Shown: piece after piece, positions 5,303 to 11,939 of the stretch
Numbering within the stretch: position 1 is the first letter of the stretch
How the letters are laid out: every line of letters starts with the position of its first letter
Source: an uncultured Alcaligenaceae bacterium
GTDB taxonomy: Bacteria; Pseudomonadota; Gammaproteobacteria; Burkholderiales; Burkholderiaceae_B
Reading direction: 5' to 3'
Assembly: GCA_937952975.1 (NCBI GenBank)
Contig: CALFXX010000082.1
Span: 1-12,919 of the forward strand
Length of the DNA: 12,919 bases
The notes under the pieces: generated by a model
Told to the model about the DNA's origin: nothing
Databases searched by the model: none
Seen by the model: only the letters and a program-made list of their open reading frames with translations
Translations under genes and position numbers: made by a program

Positions 5303-6230
5303 TCTACTGCCCGACAAAATAAATTTCGCGGAGTATTACAAGAAAGCTCAATCAACGCGAATTATTGTTAACGCTCGCAACTTTGAATTTGACCTAGCAC
5401 AACGCGCAGCCAGTGGGCACGTTGTCCAAGGTGCAAAGCTGCCTTGGATTAAGACTCAAGACGATGTTGGCCTTGTTGCTGGCGACTTATCAATCTGGGC
5501 TGGCATCAATGGCCACGGCAAGAGTACGCTCTTGCTACAAGTCTGCAATCACTTGATAGCCCAGGGCGAGGGCGTGTGTATTGCCTCGCTTGAAATGCCA
5601 ATTATCGAGACGCTTTACATGATGGCTTGCCAAGTCGCACGCTGCGAACCGTCACATGAATTTACCGGCAAGTTTTTAGCGTGGGCTGGTGACAGGCTAT
5701 GGCTATTCAATCAAAAAGGCTCCGCAAGTCAGGATGCAATCTTGGGGGCGATTAGTTGGAGTGCTGAGTATCGAGGCGTTAAGCATTTCGTAATTGACAA
5801 CCTGATGATGGTCACTGATGGTGAATCAGGCGAACGGGCGATGAACAGCCAAAAGACGTTTATAGAGAAGCTCAAGCGATGCGCTGATGATGTTGGTGTT
5901 CACGTTCATCTAGTGCATCACGTTCGCAAAGGTGAGAGCGAATCAGACCGGCCTAATAAATTCGACCTCAAAGGGTCGGGGGCGATTGCTGACCTTAGTG
6001 ACCAGATATTTATCGTTTGGCGAAACAAAAAGCGCGAGGCGTACTTTCAGCACCCAAACCGCAAGCCCGACCCAGAGCTAGAGGCTCAGGCTGGCGCCAC
6101 GCTTGCCGTGGTTAAAAATCGTCGCGTTGGTATCGAGAAAAGCTACGCGCTCTGGTTTGACCGAGCATCGAGGCAATTTAGCCCGACCAGTGACGCTAGG
6201 CCGTTTGACTTAACGCTGGGGGAGTTATGA
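5286..6230 (+). CDS. DnaB-like replicative helicase / RecA-fold ATPase, 314 aa
   Basis: A RecA-fold ATPase corresponding to the C-terminal motor of DnaB, probably unwinding the island's origin. Motifs seen: Walker A GINGHGKST (73-81), the SLEMP box (101-105) with Glu103 as the likely catalytic residue, Walker B FVIDNL (168-173), the histidine-containing HLVHHVRKGE (208-217), and KGSGAIADLSDQIFIVWR (229-246), which matches the DnaB segment around the subunit-interface arginine. The DnaB N-terminal primase-binding domain is absent and no primase is encoded, so priming may use the host or a helper phage. The start is supported by GAGGGG upstream. It is the last gene of the operon. A 48-bp degraded copy of its 3' end lies downstream. 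Confidence 0.85.
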   Translation: MQSKPNLLPDKINFAEYYKKAQSTRIIVNARNFEFDLAQRAASGHVVQGAKLPWIKTQDDVGLVAGDLSIWAGINGHGKSTLLLQVCNHLIAQGEGVCIASLEMPIIETLYMMACQVARCEPSHEFTGKFLAWAGDRLWLFNQKGSASQDAILGAISWSAEYRGVKHFVIDNLMMVTDGESGERAMNSQKTFIEKLKRCADDVGVHVHLVHHVRKGESESDRPNKFDLKGSGAIADLSDQIFIVWRNKKREAYFQHPNRKPDPELEAQAGATLAVVKNRRVGIEKSYALWFDRASRQFSPTSDARPFDLTLGEL

Positions 6231-6253
6231 ACTCAACCTATAAAGCCTGTTTA

Positions 6254-6274
6254 AACCTTAGGTTTTCTAAGGTT
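6254..6274 (+). terminator. Possible operon terminator (inverted repeat AACCTTAG/CTAAGGTT)
   Basis: A perfect 8-bp stem (6254-6261 with 6267-6274) with a 5-nt loop lies 24 bases after the helicase stop. A further AACCT (6278-6282) permits an alternative fold, and a T-rich run CTTTTATTT begins 11 bases later. The stem is AT-rich and the T-run is not adjacent, so this is a weak terminator at best and could be an operator-like dyad. Confidence 0.4.
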
Positions 6275-6301
6275 CTTAACCTGAGCTTTTATTTCATTAA
6301 A

Positions 6302-6384
6302 CATCAAGGCAATTTAGCCAAACCAAAGATGCAACGCCGTTTGACTTAATTCGCAGCGCATTATGGTTATGGGTGGATAAATGA
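6302..6384 (+). pseudogene. Remnant of a second helicase gene 3' end
   Basis: Positions 6302-6349 match 6166-6213, the end of the helicase gene, at 40 of 48 bases without gaps. In frame they read TSRQFSQTKDATPFDL beside ASRQFSPTSDARPFDL in the intact gene, continuing to a stop at 6382-6384. The frame has a stop just upstream at 6298-6300 and no start. The homology ends where the intact gene begins to differ, as expected for a scar from recombination with a related element or a decayed tandem duplicate. Confidence 0.6.
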
Positions 6385-6392
6385 AAAAAAAC

Positions 6393-6647
6393 TTATATAA
6401 AAAATGTTGGGAAAAAATAGAAGGCAAATACAATCAAGCAGGCCTTTCTCTTTCGCCTTGCTTCTTCCTCATCTTGAATAGAAATGGCGTTAAGCACCCC
6501 TTTAATCAAAGGCGCTCTGAAAACAAGGACGGCTACAGCAAAAAAAACGCCAAGCCTCACTGAAGGATAGAATCTAGTCAGAAAAGATGCAAAACAAAAG
6601 ATTAGAAATTGCACTGCTATTTCTTTTATGATGAAAATTGTAGTCAT
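6393..6647 (-). CDS. Possible small membrane protein, 84 aa
   Basis: A minus-strand reading frame with a strong Shine-Dalgarno-like AGGGGGG about six bases before its ATG. It has hydrophobic segments at about 3-23, 31-47 and 69-84, and a charged stretch (QDEEEARRKRK) between the second and third. It would be an inner-membrane protein of two or three helices and is the only island gene opposing the others, in the cargo position between the replication operon and attR. The function is unknown; small membrane proteins there may be superinfection-exclusion or defence cargo, but nothing in the sequence shows that. The opposite strand has a Lys-rich 60-codon frame (6381-6563), and an AT-rich Lys-coding strand automatically gives Phe-rich antisense, so the call is uncertain. 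Confidence 0.45.
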   Translation of the reverse strand: MTTIFIIKEIAVQFLIFCFASFLTRFYPSVRLGVFFAVAVLVFRAPLIKGVLNAISIQDEEEARRKRKACLIVFAFYFFPTFFI

Positions 6648-6766
6648 AGCACCCCCCTGTTAGTTATTGAGCACGGTACTTACCCAAAGCCGCGACCGAG
6701 GGGGCTAGGTTTAATCCCCCAGTTGTAGCTTGCGGGTTAAAGCGCCAGCATTTCAAAGTGTATTCT

Positions 6767-6801
6767 CGGTAACCCCCAGTATTTCTCAGTATTTTACTGA
6801 G
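6767..6801. repeat. Second C(G/A)GTA cluster with palindrome near the right end
   Basis: CGGTA at 6767 and CAGTA at 6777 and 6787 are spaced 10 bp apart. A reverse copy (TACTG at 6795-6799) completes a perfect inverted repeat, CTCAGTA-TTT-TACTGAG (6785-6801). The core is the same as in the nine-copy array at 3502-3593, so the same protein may bind both. Confidence 0.5.
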
Positions 6802-6894
6802 CCCCGACCCTGACAGAGCGAGCAAACGGGTGAAATGGGGCTGACTTGATGCAAGATTAGCGCGGCACAGATGCAAGCGCATTTATCCAAATCA

Positions 6895-6912
6895 GTACCA
6901 TGGCGGTACCAT
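6895..6912. repeat. Right pair of GTACCAT direct repeats, candidate arm site
   Basis: GTACCAT at 6895-6901 and 6906-6912, 11 bp apart, mirrors the pair at 185-202 in sequence, spacing and orientation. The interior differs by one base in each of two places. It lies 120 bp before the attR core. The repeated placement at both ends argues for a recombination role rather than chance. Confidence 0.5.
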
Positions 6913-6919
6913 GAAAATC

Positions 6920-6989
6920 GAGAGCCTAAAAACACTGAAATGAAACAGGCCAGAGAGCCGCATAAAAATGACTCACTGCCCCGAGAGCC
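6920..6989. repeat. Three GAGAGCC motifs spaced 33 and 30 bp
   Basis: GAGAGCC at 6920-6926, 6953-6959 and 6983-6989, the last two extended to GAGAGCCGCA and followed by A-rich tracts. Spacing is close to three helical turns. They sit between the GTACCAT pair and the att core, so they are a second candidate for integrase or accessory-protein arm sites. No counterpart is seen at the left end. Confidence 0.4.
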
Positions 6990-7032
6990 GCAAAAACAAA
7001 AGGCCTCAGAGCATTTACGCTTAGAGACCTTT

Positions 7033-7087
7033 GCTTTACTTGGTGGGCTGGGCGAGACTCGAACTCGCGACCAACGGATTAAAAGTC
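7033..7087. repeat. attR: right copy of 55-bp direct repeat inside tRNA-Lys
   Basis: Identical to positions 1-55. It covers tRNA positions 31-77 (3' anticodon stem and loop, variable loop, T arm, acceptor 3' strand, CCA) plus eight bases downstream. The island supplied this 3' part, restoring an intact tRNA. The crossover probably lies in the anticodon stem-loop, the usual place for tRNA-targeting tyrosine integrases. Confidence 0.85.
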
Positions 7088-7117
7088 CGCTGCTCTAACC
7101 AACTGAGCTACCAGCCC
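7041..7117 (-). tRNA. tRNA-Lys (anticodon UUU)
   Basis: On the minus strand the sequence folds as a full cloverleaf: acceptor GGGCTGG with CCAGCCC (seven pairs), D stem GCTC/GAGC, anticodon stem GCGGA/TCCGT with loop CTTTTAA (anticodon TTT), T stem GCGAG/CTCGC with loop TTCGAGT, discriminator A and an encoded CCA. Length is 77 nt. Its 3' portion is the integration site of the island, and the gene remains complete. Confidence 0.97.
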
Positions 7118-7127
7118 CAAGCCCGCT

Positions 7128-7156
7128 ATTATGACTTTTTACTGTTTTGCTGTCAA
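7128..7156 (-). promoter_or_regulatory. Sigma-70 promoter of tRNA-Lys
   Basis: On the minus strand TTGACA (7156-7151) and CATAAT (7133-7128) are separated by exactly 17 bp, and the -10 box ends ten bases before the tRNA 5' end. The match to consensus is 11 of 12, as expected for a stable-RNA promoter. Confidence 0.85.
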
Positions 7157-7315
7157 ACAGCTGTAACGGACATTAGGGAAAATGCTCGTTGTTTAACGGC
7201 CATGGCTACCGTAAGATTTATGCATTCCTGTTCGTCTGTTATCGCACTTTTCTTAAAAGTTCATATAGATCAAGGAATTAAATCTAATCACGTCAATCTT
7301 CGCCGGGAATCAAGC

Positions 7316-7990
7316 ATGAACAAATTAAAGTTAATCGCCGCCATCGCCACGACTGGTTTGCTTGGCATGGCTAGCCAAAGCGCACAGGCGCAAGCCGAAG
7401 CATGGCAAGGCCCCTGGGCTCACGTTGGCGTTGGCGCCGCAACGTTCATCCCCGGTTTTTCGGGTGGTCAATACATGGGCGCCTATCCTTACTCGGGCAC
7501 CAAAAAAGACATCAATACAGTCATTGCCAGCATCTCTGCGGGCTACACGCTTGCAATCTCTGGCCCTTGGAGCCTCGGCATCGGTGCCACAATCGCCCCC
7601 GGCACCAGCCCCTCGGCTGACTATGCAGTTGAAATCACCACTCCTCGCGGCACGTCTATCGGGCCTGGCACATATAACGTAGCCAACATCTACAGCATCA
7701 CGCTGCAACCAGGTTACGCGATTGACAAAGAAAAACTTGTCTACGCCAAAATTGGTTACTCTGGCGCGACTGCAAACACGAACTCGGACAGTTTTGGTAA
7801 GGCCTCTGCTACCCTAAGCGGCTATGCCTTAGGCCTTGGTTACAAACAAGTGATCTCAGGTGGCCTGTACGGCTACGCTGAGTTCAATTATGCCAACTAC
7901 AGCAACGTGACCGTCCCATACTCGCAACTGAGCGGTAACATCAATGCAACGGGTATGGATGTCATGATCGGTTTAGGCTATCGGTTCTAA
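7316..7990 (+). CDS. Outer-membrane beta-barrel protein, 224 aa
   Basis: A secreted protein with a clear Sec signal peptide (MNKLKLIAAIATTGLLG, ending near SAQAQA at about residue 26). The mature part is rich in Gly, Tyr, Ser and Asn with alternating amphipathic strands (VGVGAATFIPGF, SLGIGATIAPG, ITLQPGYAI, VYAKIGYSGA, LSGYALGLGYK, YAEFNYANY, MDVMIGLGYRF) and ends in Phe, the usual BAM recognition residue. The strand number fits a small eight-stranded barrel of the OmpA/OmpX-like or porin-family type. The frame is open upstream through the tRNA, so the start is set by the signal peptide. The exact role (adhesion, stress, transport) cannot be told. Confidence 0.85.
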   Translation: MNKLKLIAAIATTGLLGMASQSAQAQAEAWQGPWAHVGVGAATFIPGFSGGQYMGAYPYSGTKKDINTVIASISAGYTLAISGPWSLGIGATIAPGTSPSADYAVEITTPRGTSIGPGTYNVANIYSITLQPGYAIDKEKLVYAKIGYSGATANTNSDSFGKASATLSGYALGLGYKQVISGGLYGYAEFNYANYSNVTVPYSQLSGNINATGMDVMIGLGYRF

Positions 7991-8022
7991 GCTCTAACGC
8001 GTGTGCGCCCCGCAAAGCTTGT

Positions 8023-8043
8023 AAAAAAAGCGTGCGGGCACGC
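8023..8043 (-). terminator. Rho-independent terminator, minus strand
   Basis: Read on the minus strand, GCGTG/CACGC forms a 5-bp GC-rich stem (8043-8039 with 8034-8030) followed directly by seven Ts (8029-8023). It lies about 65 bp after the thiolase stop and probably backs up the stronger convergent hairpin for the beta-oxidation operon. Confidence 0.6.
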
Positions 8044-8051
8044 AACACGAT

Positions 8052-8092
8052 AAAAAACTGCCGCGAATCTTTCGACTCGGGGCAGTTTTTTT
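8052..8092. terminator. Bidirectional terminator between the OMP and thiolase genes
   Basis: AAAAACTGCC (8053-8062) pairs with GGCAGTTTTT (8081-8090), with an inner CGAA/TTCG hairpin and a run of seven Ts at the right end. The A-tract on the left gives a T-tract on the minus strand, so it can stop both the beta-barrel gene (plus) and the thiolase gene (minus), which converge here. Confidence 0.85.
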
Positions 8093-8106
8093 CTATCAGA
8101 ACTAGC

Positions 8107-9300
8107 TTAGCAGCGCTCAAAAATCCCTGCCGCTCCCATCCCCGTACCTACACACATCGTCACCATGCTGTATTTCAAGTTACGACGATGTAGGGCATGA
8201 ATCGCCGTAGCACTGCGGATCGCACCCGTGGCACCTAAGGGGTGACCAAGTGCAATAGCACCACCCAAGGGGTTCACCTTTGCGGGATCAAGCTGTAGCT
8301 CTTGCATCACAGCCACTGCCTGCGCCGCAAACGCTTCGTTCAGTTCAATCCAGTCGATCGCCTCTTGCTTTAAGCCCGCCAGGCGCAGCGCCGCTGGGAT
8401 CGCCTCTTTGGGGCCGATCCCCATGATCTCAGGTGCAACCCCTTTAATCGCAAAGCTCACGAAGCGGGCCAAAGGCGTCAAATTAAATTGTTTCAACGCC
8501 TTTTCGCTCACGATCAACAACGCACCCGCGCCATCTGACGTCTGCGAACTATTGCCTGCAGTGACGCTGCCTTTAGCGGCGAACACTGCGCGCAACTTGG
8601 CCAAACCTTCGATTGAGGTATCTGCACGCGGACCCTCATCCTGGGTAAATGACTGCCAAGACACATCGACCTCGCCAAGCGCCAGATTCATCTTGCGTTG
8701 TGCAATTTGCACCGCAAACGTCTCAGCCTTGAACTCGCCTGCGGCTTGCGCTGCCAAAGCTTTTTGATGCGAAGACAGTGCAAAGGCGTCTTGCGCTTCA
8801 CGACTGACCTTCCATTGCTGCGCAACTTTTTCAGCGGTTAAACCCATGCCGTAAGCGATACCAATATTTTCATCTTTAAAAATATCAGGAGATAAAGAGG
8901 GCGTGTTACCACTCATGGGCACCATGCTCATCGATTCAACACCACCGGCAATCATCACATCCGCTTCACCAACGCGAATGCGGTCGGCAGCCATCGCAAT
9001 TGCATTGAGCCCCGAAGAGCAAAACCGATTAATCGTGATTCCACCGACGGTATTCGGTAACCCAGCTAACAGAAGTGCGATACGCGCAACATTCAACCCT
9101 TGCTGTGCCTCAGGCATGGCGCAACCAACGATCACATCTTCGATGGCTGTTGGATCTAAGCTTGGCGCTTGCGAGAGTAAGTGTTTAAGTGTTTGTGCAA
9201 AGAGATCATCAGGCCGCGTGGTACGCAACGACCCACGTCCCGACTTACCAACCGGAGCACGGGTTGCAGCGACGATGTAGGCATCTTGAAGAGCTTTCAT
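8107..9300 (-). CDS. fadA: Acetyl-CoA C-acyltransferase (3-ketoacyl-CoA thiolase), 397 aa
   Basis: Catalyses the last step of beta-oxidation: CoA-dependent cleavage of 3-ketoacyl-CoA to acetyl-CoA and a shortened acyl-CoA. All thiolase hallmarks are present: nucleophile Cys94 in NRFCSSGLNAI, NEAFAAQ (321-327), His353 in GGAIALGHPLGATGA, and Cys383 in CVGTGMGAAG. Length is normal. The ribosome site AAGGA precedes the ATG. It is the last gene of a minus-strand operon after the dehydrogenase/hydratase gene, with an 89-bp gap, and ends at convergent terminators. The symbol is by homology of function; the operon is of the FadN-FadA-FadE type, not E. coli fadBA. Confidence 0.95.
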   Translation of the reverse strand: MKALQDAYIVAATRAPVGKSGRGSLRTTRPDDLFAQTLKHLLSQAPSLDPTAIEDVIVGCAMPEAQQGLNVARIALLLAGLPNTVGGITINRFCSSGLNAIAMAADRIRVGEADVMIAGGVESMSMVPMSGNTPSLSPDIFKDENIGIAYGMGLTAEKVAQQWKVSREAQDAFALSSHQKALAAQAAGEFKAETFAVQIAQRKMNLALGEVDVSWQSFTQDEGPRADTSIEGLAKLRAVFAAKGSVTAGNSSQTSDGAGALLIVSEKALKQFNLTPLARFVSFAIKGVAPEIMGIGPKEAIPAALRLAGLKQEAIDWIELNEAFAAQAVAVMQELQLDPAKVNPLGGAIALGHPLGATGAIRSATAIHALHRRNLKYSMVTMCVGTGMGAAGIFERC

Positions 9301-9389
9301 TAGTAATTTCCTTTCTTGATTATTTCGGACTTGGGCCGAGCATTTAGCATTTCAACTTTGACGGCACCTAGGTCAATGACTATTTTTTA

Positions 9390-11846
9390 CTAATTACGCA
9401 CAGGCTTACCGTCTTGCAGCAGGCCCATCACGCGCTCAATTGATTTTGGGTGTGCAATGAGTTCGATAAACGCTTTGCGCTCAAGCTTCAGCAACCACTC
9501 TTCAGAAACCAGCGTACCCGCTTCAACATCACCACCCGTGATCACATCGATGATTTTTTTAGCGATCAAGCAATCGTGCTCTGAAATAAATCCGCCGTCG
9601 CGCATATTGACAAGTTGGCCCATGACCGTGGCTGCCACTGAGCGACCCGCAACGGCGATCGGTGCCTGCACGGGCGGTCGATAGCCCGCATAATGCATCG
9701 CCTTGACTTGGGCCTGCGCCTGAGCGAGCAGCTCGTACACGTTGGCCACAATGATGTCGTCTGACTTGAGATAGTCCATCTTCAAGGCCTCGAGCGCTGA
9801 ACCCGAGACCTTTGCCATCGCCGCATTTTCAAACGACGCAGTCATGAAATTCAAAAAATTGGCTGCGGCGGGCGCTTGACCCATTTTTTCGACACTACGC
9901 GCAGCCCTGATCGCAGCTTCTTTCAGACCACCACCCGCCGGCAACAAGCCCACACCGATTTCTACAAGACCGATATAGCTCTCGAGCGTGGCAACGCGTC
10001 TTGCGGCTTGCAAGACCAGCTCGCAACCGCCCCCAAGCGCAATCCCAGATACTGCGCACACCACGGGCACTTGGGCATACTTCACCCGCATCATCGTGTC
10101 TTGAAACAGCTGGACAAAAGGCTCAACTCCTTGTGGGCCACCTTTCATTACCAAAGGCATCGCTGCCTCTAGATTTGCACCCGCCGAAAATGGCCCGCCA
10201 GGCACACCAGACTGTAACGAACTCGTTTGCCAGATGACCACCCCTGCATATTGATTTTCGGCTAGATCAATCGCTTGCTGAATCCCGTTCAACACATCCG
10301 CACTGAAGGTATTCATCTTTGAGCGAAATGACACCACTAATACTTCGGGTTGCCCGGCATCGACCCACGCGCGCAAGTAAGTGTTTTCAAAAATCGTTTG
10401 GCCTGCCTTGCGTGGATCAGGCGAACCGTCACCGAGCAAGGGCGCCCTGAACACTTGCTTTTGATACACCGGCAAACTCGACCGCGGCAAATACGCGTTT
10501 TGCTCAGCCGACCATGAGCCTTCGGGGGTATGCACTGCTTGACGTTCGGCGACAGGGCCGGCAAAGACCCATGCCGGCAAAGGCGCAGCGCTGAGTGCCT
10601 TGCCTTGCTCGATATCCTCTTTCACCCATTGAGCCACTTGCCCCCAGCCGGCATCTTGCCAGTCTTCAAAGGGGCCGCGCTCCCAGCCGTAGCCCCAGCG
10701 CATCGCAAAATCGATTTCGCGTGCCGAATCGGCAATGGATTCCAGATGCACGGCAATGTAATGGAAGATATCTCTGAAAATAGCCCATAAAAACTGAGCC
10801 TGAGGGTCATCTGTTTCGCGCAACAAAGCGAAACGCTCGGCCACAGGTTTTTTGAGGATTCGATCAACAATTGGGGCAAGCGTTGCCGTTGAAGGTTCGT
10901 ACTCTTTGGTTGCGGGATTTAAGACCAAAACAGCTTTGCCCTCTTTTTTAAAGAAGCCCGCTTTGGTCTTTTGTCCTAAGCGCCCCAACGAGATCAAGGA
11001 TGCAAGAACGTCAGGCACTTTAAACAATGCAGCAAACGGGTCTTGCTTCAAACCGTTTTCCATCGTGCGAATGACATTGGCCAGGGTATCAAGCCCGACC
11101 ACATCACTGGTACGAAAGGTGGCCGACTTAGCACGCCCAAGTTTGCTGCCTGTGAGGGCATCCACCACGTCAAAACCCAGCTTGTATTTTTCTGCCTCAG
11201 CAAAGACAGCCAAGATCGCAAAAACGCCAACACGGTTACCGACAAAATTAGGCGTGTCTTTCGCGCGCACGACTCCTTTGCCCATGGTCGACGTCATAAA
11301 GGTTTCGAGCTGATCCAAAATCAACGGGTCGGTTGCTGGTAATGGGATTAGCTCAAGCAAGTGCATGTAGCGAGGAGGATTAAAAAAGTGCACGCCACAA
11401 AAGCGTCTTTTTAGATCCCCAGAGAAACCAGCTGACAGTTCGGTGATCGATAAGCCAGATGTATTGGTCGCAAAAATCGTATGTGCCGCAATATGTGGCG
11501 CAACTTTTTCATACAGGGCGTGCTTCCAGTCTAAGCGTTCTGCGATCGCCTCAATGACCAGATCACACTCGGCTAAGCGCGCAAGGTCGTCGTCGTAATT
11601 GGCCGGTTGAATCAAATCAGCACTGGCTGCCACGGCCAAGGGCGCTGGGCTCAATTTTTTTAAGTTATCGATCGCTTTGAGCGCAATCGTGTTGTGATGT
11701 TGCGGCTTACCTTCTTTTGTTAAGGGTGCTGCCAAATCAAACAAAATCACGGGCACGCCCACGTTGACGCAATGCGCAGCGATTTGCGCTCCCATTACAC
11801 CGGCACCTAAAACTGCCACTTTACGTATAGGTCGATTCACTTGCAT
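9390..11846 (-). CDS. 3-hydroxyacyl-CoA dehydrogenase / enoyl-CoA hydratase, 818 aa
   Basis: A bifunctional beta-oxidation enzyme: hydration of trans-2-enoyl-CoA and NAD-dependent oxidation of 3-hydroxyacyl-CoA. The dehydrogenase comes first: Rossmann motif GAGVMG (14-19), IEAIAERL, ATNTSGLSI, and the catalytic pair His153 (GVHFFNPP) and Glu165 (MHLLE), then the C-terminal HAD helices. The crotonase domain is in the C-terminal half (about 500-720), with FSAGANLEAA, GGGCEL and GLVEIGVGLLPAGGG; both glutamates expected for hydratase activity are visible. This order is the reverse of E. coli FadB and like B. subtilis FadN. ATG 11846 has AGAGGA upstream. It sits between the acyl-CoA dehydrogenase and thiolase genes in one operon. 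Confidence 0.93.
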   Translation of the reverse strand: MQVNRPIRKVAVLGAGVMGAQIAAHCVNVGVPVILFDLAAPLTKEGKPQHHNTIALKAIDNLKKLSPAPLAVAASADLIQPANYDDDLARLAECDLVIEAIAERLDWKHALYEKVAPHIAAHTIFATNTSGLSITELSAGFSGDLKRRFCGVHFFNPPRYMHLLELIPLPATDPLILDQLETFMTSTMGKGVVRAKDTPNFVGNRVGVFAILAVFAEAEKYKLGFDVVDALTGSKLGRAKSATFRTSDVVGLDTLANVIRTMENGLKQDPFAALFKVPDVLASLISLGRLGQKTKAGFFKKEGKAVLVLNPATKEYEPSTATLAPIVDRILKKPVAERFALLRETDDPQAQFLWAIFRDIFHYIAVHLESIADSAREIDFAMRWGYGWERGPFEDWQDAGWGQVAQWVKEDIEQGKALSAAPLPAWVFAGPVAERQAVHTPEGSWSAEQNAYLPRSSLPVYQKQVFRAPLLGDGSPDPRKAGQTIFENTYLRAWVDAGQPEVLVVSFRSKMNTFSADVLNGIQQAIDLAENQYAGVVIWQTSSLQSGVPGGPFSAGANLEAAMPLVMKGGPQGVEPFVQLFQDTMMRVKYAQVPVVCAVSGIALGGGCELVLQAARRVATLESYIGLVEIGVGLLPAGGGLKEAAIRAARSVEKMGQAPAAANFLNFMTASFENAAMAKVSGSALEALKMDYLKSDDIIVANVYELLAQAQAQVKAMHYAGYRPPVQAPIAVAGRSVAATVMGQLVNMRDGGFISEHDCLIAKKIIDVITGGDVEAGTLVSEEWLLKLERKAFIELIAHPKSIERVMGLLQDGKPVRN

Positions 11847-11939
11847 GGATAAAATCCTCTTTGCTGCGAGAGTTTGTTAAGTTCAAGGTTCATCACTGCT
11901 TGACTACGACTGCGCATCAAACGCGCAGCACTTGGTTCA

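Larger units (their letters stand above)
6648..7032. other. Noncoding right end of the island, rich in inverted repeats
   Basis: No convincing gene in this 385-bp stretch. It contains a GGGGG/CCCCC dyad (6700-6704 with 6716-6720), a perfect 7-bp palindromic hairpin (6785-6801), and an AGCCCC/GGGGCT pair about 30 nt apart near 6800-6840. It also has the GTACCAT pair (6895-6912) and three GAGAGCC motifs up to the att core. A 72-codon minus-strand frame (6664-6882) crosses it without a good ribosome site. It probably serves as the right attP arm. Confidence 0.5.
1..7087. mobile_element. Integrated satellite-like island in tRNA-Lys
   Basis: The element is bounded by a 55-bp perfect direct repeat containing the 3' part of a tRNA-Lys gene, with an integrase gene next to the left repeat, the classic layout of a tRNA-targeting integrative element. 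Contents seen: integrase, two regulators, a structured RNA, an excisionase-like HTH gene, a DnaT-like protein, a DnaB-like helicase, and several small unknown genes. No virion, packaging, lysis or conjugation genes are present in the roughly 7 kb. I infer a replicative phage satellite (PICI-like) or a heavily reduced prophage; a small integrative plasmid is an alternative. The chromosome left of the element is outside the window, so the left boundary is inferred from the repeat alone. Confidence 0.8.

Noticed and set aside
6381..6563. 60-codon plus-strand reading frame, Lys/Asn-rich
   Set aside because: It overlaps the opposing membrane-protein candidate, which is longer and has a stronger ribosome site. 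Its composition simply reflects AT-rich DNA. The choice between the two is not certain.
6664..6882. 72-codon minus-strand reading frame in the right end
   Set aside because: No good ribosome site, no recognisable domain, and the stretch is full of inverted repeats and motif clusters that fit a regulatory arm better. It could be reconsidered if conserved in relatives.
7031..7315. N-terminal extension of the beta-barrel protein reading frame through the tRNA-Lys gene
   Set aside because: The frame crosses a tRNA and its promoter, and a clear signal peptide starts at 7316.
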